A DNA stretch of 5,761 nucleotides from an uncultured Eubacteriales bacterium. GTDB taxonomy: Bacteria > Bacillota > Clostridia > Christensenellales > Aristaeellaceae. The notes below the pieces were generated by a model. The model was not told the DNA's origin, made no database searches, and worked only from the letters and a program-made list of their open reading frames with translations. The first letter of the stretch is position 1, and every line of letters begins with the position of its first letter. The stretch lies in assembly GCA_900542395.1 (NCBI GenBank), contig UQNM01000105.1:1-5761 (forward strand), written 5' to 3'. The translations under genes were made by a program, and so were the position numbers. Positions 1 through 5,370 of this stretch are shown piece by piece.

Positions 1-56
1 CATCGCGCGCCCGTTATTGGAATTTGTGCAAAATTTCGGATTTGCTCATTTACTGC

Positions 57-1280
57 TTATTTCATAAAAATATGTCTCGGCAGGCCGTCGATATACACCG
101 GGGTCAGCTCCGCCTGAATCAGCGGCCGCGCATATTGCAGGAACGCCGGTTCCATGTCCGTTCGATAGCTGTTCACCCACTCCAGCGGCACCTTCTTTTC
201 GAAGTTGGCGATCTGATGGATATCGACCAGCCGCGTCGTGCACTGATACGGGTCGTTGGAAATGCGCTCAAGTGCGACCATCTCGCCCGTGTGTCCCTCA
301 AACGCCGCCTTGGCCGCCGCGCCGCCGACCTGATAGGCCTCGGTGATGTCCGTGCGGCTGGAAACGTGCGCCGCGCAGCGCTGGAGCGTGGAGAGCTCGA
401 TGGAGCGCGTCTTGGTTTTCAGCTTGCCCGCCACCTGATTGGCCAGATAGCGCGCCGTGCCGGTCAGGCTCTTGTGGCCGAATGCGTCCACGAAGTGCGC
501 GTCATCGGAAAGCTCGCAGACATAGCGCCCGTCCGCCAGCTTCACGCCCTCACTGACGGCGATGACGACGGATCTGCTCTCCCGCTGCATCCGCTCCACC
601 TTGTCCATAAAATGCTCGATGTTGAACGGCACCTCCGGCAGGCAGATCATGTTCACGCCCTCGCAGTCCTCGCCGCGCGCCAGCGCCGCCGCCGCGGTCA
701 GCCAGCCCGCGTTGCGCCCCATGATTTCCACAATGGTGACGTAGTTCGTGCCGTATACCGTCGCATCCCGGATGATTTCCTTCATCACCACGCCGATATA
801 CTTCGCCGCCGAGCCGTAGCCCGGCGTGTGGTCGGTGTGCATCAGGTCGTTGTCGATGGTCTTCGGCACGCCCATGAAGCGGATGTCGCTGCCGATGCGC
901 TTGGCGTAATCGCTCAGCTTGCAGATCGTGTCCATGCTGTCGTTGCCGCCGATGTAGAAGAAGTAGCCGATATCCAGCTTTTTGAGGATGGCGAACAGCT
1001 TTTCATACACGTCCGGGTGCGTCAGGCTGTCCGGCAGCTTATAGCGGCAGCTTCCCAGATACGAGGACGGCGTGCGCTTGAGCAGCTCGATTTCAAGGGA
1101 CGAGCCGAGCGTCGCGGTCAAATCGGTCACGCGATCGTCGAGCAGCCCCGCCACGCCGTTGAGCATGCCGTAAACGCGGTTCGCGCCGCGCATCACACAG
1201 GCTTGAAACACGCCTGCAAGGCTCGCGTTGATGACAGACGTAGGGCCGCCGCTCTGACCGACGATTGCATTATTTCCCAT
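57..1280 (-). CDS. Pyrophosphate-dependent phosphofructokinase (diphosphate--fructose-6-phosphate 1-phosphotransferase)
   Basis: Cytosolic glycolytic enzyme that phosphorylates fructose 6-phosphate to fructose 1,6-bisphosphate. The 407-residue product has the family's N-terminal phosphate-donor loop GQSGGPT (residues 8-14), GGNDS (111-115), PKTIDND (139-145, with the catalytic Asp of the TIDND motif), MGRNAGW (187-193, sugar-phosphate binding) and PEVPF (215-219). In ATP-dependent enzymes the two diagnostic positions are Gly (GGDGS and PGTIDND). Here they are Asp (GGNDS) and Lys (PKTIDND), the combination known for PPi-dependent enzymes, which block the ATP alpha-phosphate pocket. The length of about 400 residues also fits that bacterial PPi-type group rather than the roughly 320-residue ATP type. 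The start was set at ATG 1280 because a GGAGG lies 5 bases upstream; an in-frame TTG at 1292 would overlap that site. It has its own promoter and lies on the same strand as the peptide-binding-protein gene, behind a terminator-like hairpin. The donor specificity is inferred from residues, not shown. Confidence 0.93.
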   Translation of the reverse strand: MGNNAIVGQSGGPTSVINASLAGVFQACVMRGANRVYGMLNGVAGLLDDRVTDLTATLGSSLEIELLKRTPSSYLGSCRYKLPDSLTHPDVYEKLFAILKKLDIGYFFYIGGNDSMDTICKLSDYAKRIGSDIRFMGVPKTIDNDLMHTDHTPGYGSAAKYIGVVMKEIIRDATVYGTNYVTIVEIMGRNAGWLTAAAALARGEDCEGVNMICLPEVPFNIEHFMDKVERMQRESRSVVIAVSEGVKLADGRYVCELSDDAHFVDAFGHKSLTGTARYLANQVAGKLKTKTRSIELSTLQRCAAHVSSRTDITEAYQVGGAAAKAAFEGHTGEMVALERISNDPYQCTTRLVDIHQIANFEKKVPLEWVNSYRTDMEPAFLQYARPLIQAELTPVYIDGLPRHIFMK

Positions 1281-1284
1281 GTGA

Positions 1285-1290
1285 ACCTCC
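1285..1290 (-). promoter_or_regulatory. Ribosome binding site of the phosphofructokinase gene
   Basis: On the minus strand GGAGGT lies 4 bases (GGAGG 5 bases) before ATG 1280. It fixes the start at the MGNNAIVG methionine and argues against the TTG four codons further upstream, which would sit inside this site. Confidence 0.85.
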
Positions 1291-1323
1291 AAAAAAGTAA
1301 ATTTTCAGGCAATAACTCTGTTT

Positions 1324-1352
1324 ATTATAGTCCAATCGCATAGGGCTTTCAA
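1324..1352 (-). promoter_or_regulatory. Sigma-A-type promoter of the phosphofructokinase gene
   Basis: Read on the minus strand: a -35 box TTGAAA (1347-1352), a 17-base spacer, then a perfect -10 box TATAAT (1324-1329). Transcription should start near 1317, giving a leader of roughly 37 bases before ATG 1280. The promoter lies downstream of the binding-protein gene's terminator-like hairpin, so the phosphofructokinase gene can be transcribed on its own. A small inverted repeat TTTCG-TT-CGAAA (1357-1368) sits just upstream of the -35 box, and a CodY-box-like sequence (1300-1314) lies in the leader; neither has proven meaning. Confidence 0.85.
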
Positions 1353-1420
1353 GTATTTTCGTTCGAAATTCTGCATTTTTTCTGTACGTGATTGCCAAGT
1401 GGTCTGATGATTCCGTGCAT

Positions 1421-1453
1421 GATAAAGGGCGCAGAGCCTTTGCCCTGCGCCCT
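1421..1453 (-). terminator. Probable intrinsic terminator of the peptide-binding-protein gene
   Basis: Beginning 15 bases past the stop codon on the minus strand is a 9-base-pair perfect stem, AGGGCGCAG/CTGCGCCCT (1426-1434 with 1445-1453), around a 10-base loop. It is followed by TTTATC. The stem is strong and GC-rich, but the T tract is short and interrupted, so termination may be incomplete. Its position between the binding-protein stop and the phosphofructokinase promoter fits a gene-boundary terminator. On the plus strand no gene would use it. Confidence 0.65.
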
Positions 1454-1468
1454 AATCAGGTTTTTCGC

Positions 1469-3067
1469 TTACTCCGCGATGGTGCAGTATTCGAAGTTCG
1501 GGTGGCCGTTGGCGTTACGGGTGAAGCCCTTCACGCGCTCGGAGACCAGCGCCGTCGCGACATAGTTGTAAATCGGCATGACCGGGCACTCCTGCGCCAG
1601 CAGCGCCTCGGCTTCCTTATACAGTTCCTCGCGCTCCTCGTCGGAGATGCTGCTGCGCATCTTGTTACAGAGCTCGAGGTAGGCCGGGCAATCCCAGCGG
1701 GTCTTGACCTTTCCGTTCTCCAGCACGGCGAACGCGGCGCTCGGCTCGGCGTAATCCAGCGTGTAGCCCATGTAAGCGATTTCGAAGTCGCCCGTCGCGC
1801 GGGTGCCCTCGTCCGCCCAGTATACGCCGCTCTCCACGGCAGTCACTTCGCAGTTCAGGCCGAGGTACTGCTTCCACATCGCGGCCATCGCCTGCGCGAC
1901 GTTCTCAAGCTCGGTGCTCGGGGTATACTTGATGGAGAAGGTCGGGAAGCCATCGCCGTTCGGATAGCCCGCCTCGGCCAGCAGCGCCTTCGCCTCCTCG
2001 ATGTCCTCGTCAAACGCATTGCCGACGACGTCGCGCCAATCCTTGCTCGGATCGAGAACGTCCTTGATGCCGTAAGGCACCCAGCCATAGAGCTGCGGCA
2101 GGGTCGGGTCCTGAAGAATTCCTTCGGTGATGATCTTGCGGTTCAGCGCCAGCGTCAGCGCGCGGCGCACGCGCGCATCGTTGAACGGCGCCTTGGAGCA
2201 GTTGAACTCATAGTAGCGGTAGCCGATGCGGTCGGAGGTGACGAGCTTATCCGTGCCGGTGTAGGCCTTCATCGCGTCGCTGTTGACGGAGGTGGCGATA
2301 TCCAGCTCGCTGTTGTCAAACGCCATCCGCACCGTCTCCGGCGCGTTGAGGAAGACGTACTTCACGGTGTCGATCTTCACTTCGTCCGCGTTGTAGTAGT
2401 TCGGGTTCTTGACGAAGGTGAAGCTCTCGTCCTTCTTCATGTCCGCCAGCATGAACGGGCCGTTGCAGACGTAGGTTTCCGGGCTGCTCGACCAATCCTC
2501 GCCGTATTTCTCCACGTTCGCCTTGCAAACCGGCATGAACGCGGTGGAGGCCGTCAGGGTGATGAAGTAGCTGGCCGGGGCTTTCAGCTCCACCTGGAAG
2601 GTGGTGTCGTCCAGCGCGCGGATCGGCAGATCGTCTGCGGCGACGGTCTTGCTCACAAAGCACTCGTAGCCGTCCTTAATCACGCTGTAGAGCGTGTAAG
2701 CCGTCTCGCTGCCCACGTCCGGGTTGAGCACGCGCTTCCAGCTGTATTCGAAGTCGTGCGCAGTCAGCGGGCTGCCGTCGCTCCACTTGAGCCCTTCCTT
2801 CAATTTGAAGGTGTAGGTGCAGCCGTCCTCGGAGACCTCGTAGCTCTCGGCCATCGCCGGAACAAGCGCGCCGTCCGCATCATATTTATAGAGGCCGCGG
2901 AACAGGCTTTGCAGCGCGTAGGAGCCGGAGGAATAGTCGTTGATCGTCGGATCCATGCATTCCGGTTCGCCGCCCATCTGGAACGTGATGGATGCGTCCG
3001 CCATCGCGGCGGCGCAGGCGAAAACCAGCGTCAGAGCGCAAAGAGCCAGCGCAAGCAGTTTCTTCAT
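1469..3067 (-). CDS. Peptide ABC transporter substrate-binding protein, family 5 (OppA/DppA-like)
   Basis: Extracytoplasmic receptor that captures oligopeptides and delivers them to the permease encoded divergently next door. The 532-residue product begins with a signal peptide: MKK, a hydrophobic core (about 4-17), then AMA before Asp24, a signal peptidase I-like site. The SBP_bac_5 fold is recognisable from PAMAESYEVSEDG...TYTFKLKEG (70-92), KWSDGSPLTAHDFEYSW (94-110), CNGPF (201-205), PFNDARVRRA (294-303) and AGYPNGDG (366-373). Wording around these motifs resembles OppA more than nickel- or glutathione-binding relatives, so oligopeptides are the likeliest ligand; exact specificity cannot be read. 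The start at ATG 3067 has a GGGAGG 8 bases upstream and begins the signal peptide; the in-frame TTG-type extension to 3166 would overlap the promoter. Cys18 lies in VFAC, a poor lipobox because of Phe at -2, so anchoring as a lipoprotein is uncertain. The predicted mature part has 11 cysteines, compatible with an anaerobic lifestyle. Confidence 0.93.
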   Translation of the reverse strand: MKKLLALALCALTLVFACAAAMADASITFQMGGEPECMDPTINDYSSGSYALQSLFRGLYKYDADGALVPAMAESYEVSEDGCTYTFKLKEGLKWSDGSPLTAHDFEYSWKRVLNPDVGSETAYTLYSVIKDGYECFVSKTVAADDLPIRALDDTTFQVELKAPASYFITLTASTAFMPVCKANVEKYGEDWSSSPETYVCNGPFMLADMKKDESFTFVKNPNYYNADEVKIDTVKYVFLNAPETVRMAFDNSELDIATSVNSDAMKAYTGTDKLVTSDRIGYRYYEFNCSKAPFNDARVRRALTLALNRKIITEGILQDPTLPQLYGWVPYGIKDVLDPSKDWRDVVGNAFDEDIEEAKALLAEAGYPNGDGFPTFSIKYTPSTELENVAQAMAAMWKQYLGLNCEVTAVESGVYWADEGTRATGDFEIAYMGYTLDYAEPSAAFAVLENGKVKTRWDCPAYLELCNKMRSSISDEEREELYKEAEALLAQECPVMPIYNYVATALVSERVKGFTRNANGHPNFEYCTIAE

Positions 3068-3075
3068 GTTAAAAA

Positions 3076-3081
3076 CCTCCC
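3076..3081 (-). promoter_or_regulatory. Ribosome binding site of the peptide-binding-protein gene
   Basis: On the minus strand GGGAGG is followed by 8 bases (TTTTTAAC) and then ATG 3067. It supports the start at the MKKLLALAL signal peptide over upstream in-frame codons. Confidence 0.85.
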
Positions 3082-3134
3082 TTGTTTGTTTTTTCGACCC
3101 TCTGCGCGAGGCAGGCGCGGCCGAATATGTGTTA

Positions 3135-3163
3135 AGCATAGCAAAACTATCCGTTTTTGTCAA
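3135..3163 (-). promoter_or_regulatory. Strong sigma-A-type promoter of the peptide-binding-protein gene
   Basis: Read on the minus strand: a consensus -35 box TTGACA (3158-3163), a 17-base spacer and a -10 box TATGCT (3135-3140). The predicted start near 3128 gives a 5' leader of about 60 bases. The perfect -35 and optimal spacing suggest strong expression, which suits a binding protein needed in excess over its membrane partners. Confidence 0.88.
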
Positions 3164-3242
3164 CATGTAGAGCCAAAATACTCTGTTTTTGAATTTTCAG
3201 AGACAAAATCCTTCAAAAAATTCGAAGTCAGCGAAAAACATA

Positions 3243-3271
3243 TTGAAATCCTGAGAGTTTCGCCTTATAAT
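3243..3271 (+). promoter_or_regulatory. Sigma-A-type promoter of the peptide permease operon
   Basis: The -35 box TTGAAA (3243-3248), a 17-base spacer and a perfect TATAAT (3266-3271) predict a transcript starting near 3278, about 93 bases before the GTG start of the first permease gene. Boxes and spacing are the same as in the phosphofructokinase promoter, but the spacers are unrelated. An inverted repeat (3273-3291) covers the predicted start site. Confidence 0.85.
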
Positions 3272-3356
3272 AATCCCATATGATTTGGGATGCGAATGAT
3301 TCTGAGCGTTTTTGATGGACACTCAAAACCGGCTTTCGCCTTCATATTTTTTTCAA

Positions 3357-3364
3357 AAGGGGGA
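3357..3364 (+). promoter_or_regulatory. Ribosome binding site that fixes the GTG start of the first permease gene
   Basis: AAGGGGGA lies 6 bases before GTG 3371. It supports GTG 3371, not the in-frame ATG codons at 3291 and 3297, which have no Shine-Dalgarno sequence and lie very close to the predicted transcription start. Confidence 0.75.
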
Positions 3365-3370
3365 CGCCTC

Positions 3371-4294
3371 GTGGGCAAGTATATCGCCAAACGGATTTTA
3401 TCTGGTGTCATCACCATTGTCATTTTGATTACCGCCTGCTTCTTTCTGATGCATGCCATTCCCGGCAGCCCGTTTGCCAAAGGCGAGCAGGGCGTGCCCG
3501 AGGCCGTCATGCAGCGCCTCAACGAGAAATACGGTCTGGATCAGCCGCTGTATAAACAGTATTTCACCTACCTCGACCAGATTCTCCACGGCGACTTCGG
3601 CATTTCCTATAAGAATTCCAGCGTGCAGGTCAACGACCTGATCGAGCGCGGCTTCCCGATTTCCGCGCGCATCGGTATTCTGGCGGTGCTGCTGTCGCTG
3701 GTGGTCGGCGTGCTGCTGGGCGTGACCTCCGCAGTCAAGCGCGGCAGCTTGTTTGACGGTATATCCATGGTGATCGCGACCATCGGCGTGTGTGTGCCGC
3801 TGTTCGTCATCTCCGTTCTGCTGCTGTATCTGTTCGCCGGCGTGCTCAAGTGGCTGCCGACCTACGGCCTGAGCACATGGAAGCACTACATCCTGCCGGT
3901 GACGTGCCTCTCCTTCTCCCCCATCGCGTACATCGCGCGCATGACCCGTTCCTCGATGCTCGAGGTCATGCAGCAGGATTATATCCGAACCGCGCGCGCC
4001 AAGGGCGTGGCCGAGCGCATGGTCATCCTCAAGCACGGCCTGCGCAACGCGATTCTGCCGGTCGTCACCTATCTGGGTACGCTCATCGCCAACCTGCTGA
4101 CCGGCTCGTTCATCGTCGAGCGCCTGTTCGCGATTCCGGGGCTTGGCAAATACTTTGTGGATTCCATCACCGCGCGCGACTACAACATCATCATGGGCGT
4201 CACCATCTTCCTCGGCGTGTTCGTCGTGGCCTGCAACCTGCTCGTGGACGTGGTTTACGGCGTCATCGACCCGCGCGTGAAGCTCGACGAGTGA
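3371..4294 (+). CDS. Peptide ABC transporter permease, OppB/DppB-like subunit
   Basis: One of the two membrane subunits of a peptide importer. The 307-residue product starts with a GTG codon and is the usual length for this family. MGKYIAKRIL leads into the first membrane segment (about 9-30), ending in the typical MHAIPGSPF. A large external loop follows, with LNEKYGLDQPLYKQY (50-64) and GDFGISY (74-80). Further segments lie near 101-120, 133-157, 170-188, 232-255 and 279-302. The cytoplasmic coupling loop that contacts the ATPase is QDYIRTARAKGVAERMVILK (202-221), matching the EAA motif, and FAIPGLGKYF (263-272) is another family signature. It is the first gene of the rightward operon and is followed after 13 bases by its partner permease. 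Family assignment is firm. Whether it is Opp (oligopeptide) or Dpp (dipeptide) in function cannot be decided from sequence alone, so no symbol is given. Confidence 0.93.
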   Translation: MGKYIAKRILSGVITIVILITACFFLMHAIPGSPFAKGEQGVPEAVMQRLNEKYGLDQPLYKQYFTYLDQILHGDFGISYKNSSVQVNDLIERGFPISARIGILAVLLSLVVGVLLGVTSAVKRGSLFDGISMVIATIGVCVPLFVISVLLLYLFAGVLKWLPTYGLSTWKHYILPVTCLSFSPIAYIARMTRSSMLEVMQQDYIRTARAKGVAERMVILKHGLRNAILPVVTYLGTLIANLLTGSFIVERLFAIPGLGKYFVDSITARDYNIIMGVTIFLGVFVVACNLLVDVVYGVIDPRVKLDE

Positions 4295-4307
4295 CCGGGA
4301 GGATATT

Positions 4308-5219
4308 ATGGAAAAAGATACCCGTTATCAGCCGCTGGACAAGGCCAGCATCTCTGCCGACCAGATTTCCCGCCCTTCCGTTTCCTATTGGAAGGACGCA
4401 TGGCGGCGCTTCCGCAAAGATAAGCTGGCCGTGTTCGGTCTGGTTATGATCCTCATCGTCTCCCTGTTCGCCATCTTCGGGCCGATGTTTTGCCCGTATG
4501 CGTATGACGAGGCCGATTTCCTCTCCATCGCCCAGTGGCCTTCCAAGGCGCATTGGTTCGGCACGGACGCGCTCGGCCGCGACCTGTATGTCCGCGTGCT
4601 CTACGGCGCGCGCATCAGCCTTTCCATCGGCGTGGTCGCCGCGCTGGTCAACATGGTCATCGGCGTGCTCTACGGCGGCATCGCGGGCTATTTCGGCGGC
4701 AAGGTCGATAACGTGATGATGCGCATCGTCGATATCATCATCGCCCTGCCGTCCCTGCTGTACACCATCCTGCTGATGATGCTCATGGGCTCGAACGTCC
4801 GTTCCATCCTGATTGCACTGTGCCTGTCCTCGTGGGTCGGCACGGCGCGCATCACCCGTTCGCAGGTCGTCAGCCTCAAGCATCAGGAATACGCCCTCGC
4901 CGCCAAGCTGGCCGGGGCGAGCGATTTCCAGATTCTGCTGCGCCATCTGCTCCCCAACGCGATGGGGCCGATCATCGTTTCGGTGATGTTCCTGATTCCG
5001 GGCGCGATCTTCTCCGAGGCGTTCCTCTCCTTCCTGGGCATCGGTATTCAAAAGCCGATGGCCTCCTGGGGTTCGCTGGCTAACGACGCTATCGGCACGC
5101 TGACCAGCGCGCCGTATCAGATGTTCTTCCCCATCGCCGCCATCAGCCTGACGATGTTCTCGCTGAATTTCATCGGCGACGGCCTGCGCGATGCGCTCGA
5201 TCCGAAACTGAAAAAGTAA
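4308..5219 (+). CDS. Peptide ABC transporter permease, OppC/DppC-like subunit
   Basis: Second membrane subunit, pairing with the product of the gene just upstream. The 303-residue protein has a cytoplasmic N-terminus and the OppC_N-type segment WRRFRKDKLAVFGLVMILIV (32-51), which contains the first membrane helix. It continues with HWFGTDALGRDLYVR (82-96), a strongly conserved family signature, then membrane segments near 104-130, 140-162, 168-186, 222-240 and 273-292. The EAA coupling loop is EYALAAKLAGASDFQILLRH (194-213), followed by LLPNAMGPI. The C-terminus FIGDGLRDALDP (288-299) is typical. ATG 4308 has GGGAGG 5 bases upstream in a 13-base gap after the previous stop, so the two permeases are very likely cotranscribed and translated in similar amounts. 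The next gene, the ATPase, is unusually distant (213 bases) because of a hairpin-rich element. Confidence 0.94.
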   Translation: MEKDTRYQPLDKASISADQISRPSVSYWKDAWRRFRKDKLAVFGLVMILIVSLFAIFGPMFCPYAYDEADFLSIAQWPSKAHWFGTDALGRDLYVRVLYGARISLSIGVVAALVNMVIGVLYGGIAGYFGGKVDNVMMRIVDIIIALPSLLYTILLMMLMGSNVRSILIALCLSSWVGTARITRSQVVSLKHQEYALAAKLAGASDFQILLRHLLPNAMGPIIVSVMFLIPGAIFSEAFLSFLGIGIQKPMASWGSLANDAIGTLTSAPYQMFFPIAAISLTMFSLNFIGDGLRDALDPKLKK

Positions 5220-5282
5220 GAACGTTGGGGCTCTGCCCCAAACCCCAGTCAGGAACTGAGTTCCCGACACCTTCCTCTTCCA

Positions 5283-5302
5283 CTTCGCGGCATGCCGCGA
5301 AG
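5283..5302. repeat. Perfect 20-base palindrome
   Basis: CTTCGCGGCATGCCGCGAAG is identical to its reverse complement. As RNA it forms a GC-rich stem of about 8 base pairs with a CATG loop; as DNA it could be a dyad binding site. It is the third hairpin of the element between the permease and ATPase genes. Confidence 0.85.
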
Positions 5303-5323
5303 CATAGCAGGGAGTTTGATGGG

Positions 5324-5370
5324 GATTGATATCACGTGCCCGCTGTGCGGGATTCAGCGAGATATCAATC
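5324..5370. repeat. Nested inverted repeat (10-bp outer stem enclosing a 5-bp hairpin)
   Basis: GATTGATATC (5324-5333) is perfectly complementary to GATATCAATC (5361-5370). GGG (5321-5323) and CCC (5374-5376) extend the stem across a 3-base ATC bulge. The enclosed segment carries CCCGC-TGT-GCGGG (5339-5351). The result is a stem with an internal hairpin, in DNA or RNA. Confidence 0.8.

Larger units (their letters stand above)
3068..3370. promoter_or_regulatory. Divergent control region between binding-protein gene and permease operon
   Basis: This 303-base non-coding stretch is much more AT-rich than the flanking genes. It holds a leftward promoter (3135-3163) and a rightward promoter (3243-3271), whose -35 boxes are about 80 bases apart and face away from each other. 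Between and around them lie small inverted repeats: CTCTG-N12-CAGAG (3181-3202), CTTC/GAAG around an AT core (within about 3211-3228), ATCCCA-N7-TGGGAT (3273-3291) at the rightward start site, and TTTTGA-N7-TCAAAA (3310-3328) in the rightward leader. No small gene with a credible ribosome binding site is visible. The arrangement would let a regulator bound between the promoters act on both transcripts, but no operator can be assigned with confidence. Confidence 0.75.

Noticed and set aside
1..56. Possible terminator or start of another gene beyond the phosphofructokinase stop
   Set aside because: Only a weak A/T inverted repeat (AATTT-N5-AAATT near 21-35) is present, without a GC-rich stem. 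The minus-strand ATG at the window edge has no ribosome binding site.
1281..1292. Upstream TTG start for the phosphofructokinase (411 residues)
   Set aside because: The TTG would overlap the GGAGG site that serves ATG 1280, and the extra residues MEVH are not part of the family's N-terminus.
24..1343. Long plus-strand open frame (439 codons) antisense to the phosphofructokinase gene
   Set aside because: Its translation is rich in Arg, Ala, His and Val with no recognisable domain, and it has no credible ribosome binding site. It is a GC-driven shadow of a clear gene on the other strand.
1357..1368. TTTCG-TT-CGAAA inverted repeat just upstream of the phosphofructokinase -35 box
   Set aside because: The arms are short and AT-rich, and I cannot match them to a known operator; chance is likely.
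3068..3166. N-terminal extension of the binding protein by 33 residues
   Set aside because: It would place a non-secretory segment before the signal peptide and would begin within the -35 box of the gene's own promoter.
3181..3202. CTCTG-N12-CAGAG inverted repeat in the divergent region
   Set aside because: Five-base arms with a long T-rich spacer are weak. Noted in the control-region entry but not claimed as an operator.
1388..3283. Very long plus-strand open frame (631 codons) antisense to the binding-protein gene
   Set aside because: Same compositional pattern. It spans the terminator-like hairpin, the whole binding-protein gene and its promoter, and shows no domain motifs.
3310..3328. 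TTTTGA-N7-TCAAAA repeat in the permease leader as a riboswitch or attenuator stem
   Set aside because: The A/T-only pairing is weak, there is no alternative terminator stem, and the leader of about 93 bases matches no riboswitch class I recognise.
3290..3370. In-frame ATG starts upstream of the first permease (adding up to 27 residues)
   Set aside because: There is no Shine-Dalgarno sequence, and the codons lie near the predicted transcription start. GTG 3371 has AAGGGGGA at good spacing and gives the usual family length.
3398..4036. Minus-strand open frame (212 codons) inside the first permease gene
   Set aside because: Antisense shadow with no domain and no ribosome binding site.
5225..5241. 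First hairpin of the gap as a rho-independent terminator after the second permease
   Set aside because: The stem is strong but is followed by AACCCCAGTC, with no T tract, and the operon continues into the ATPase gene.
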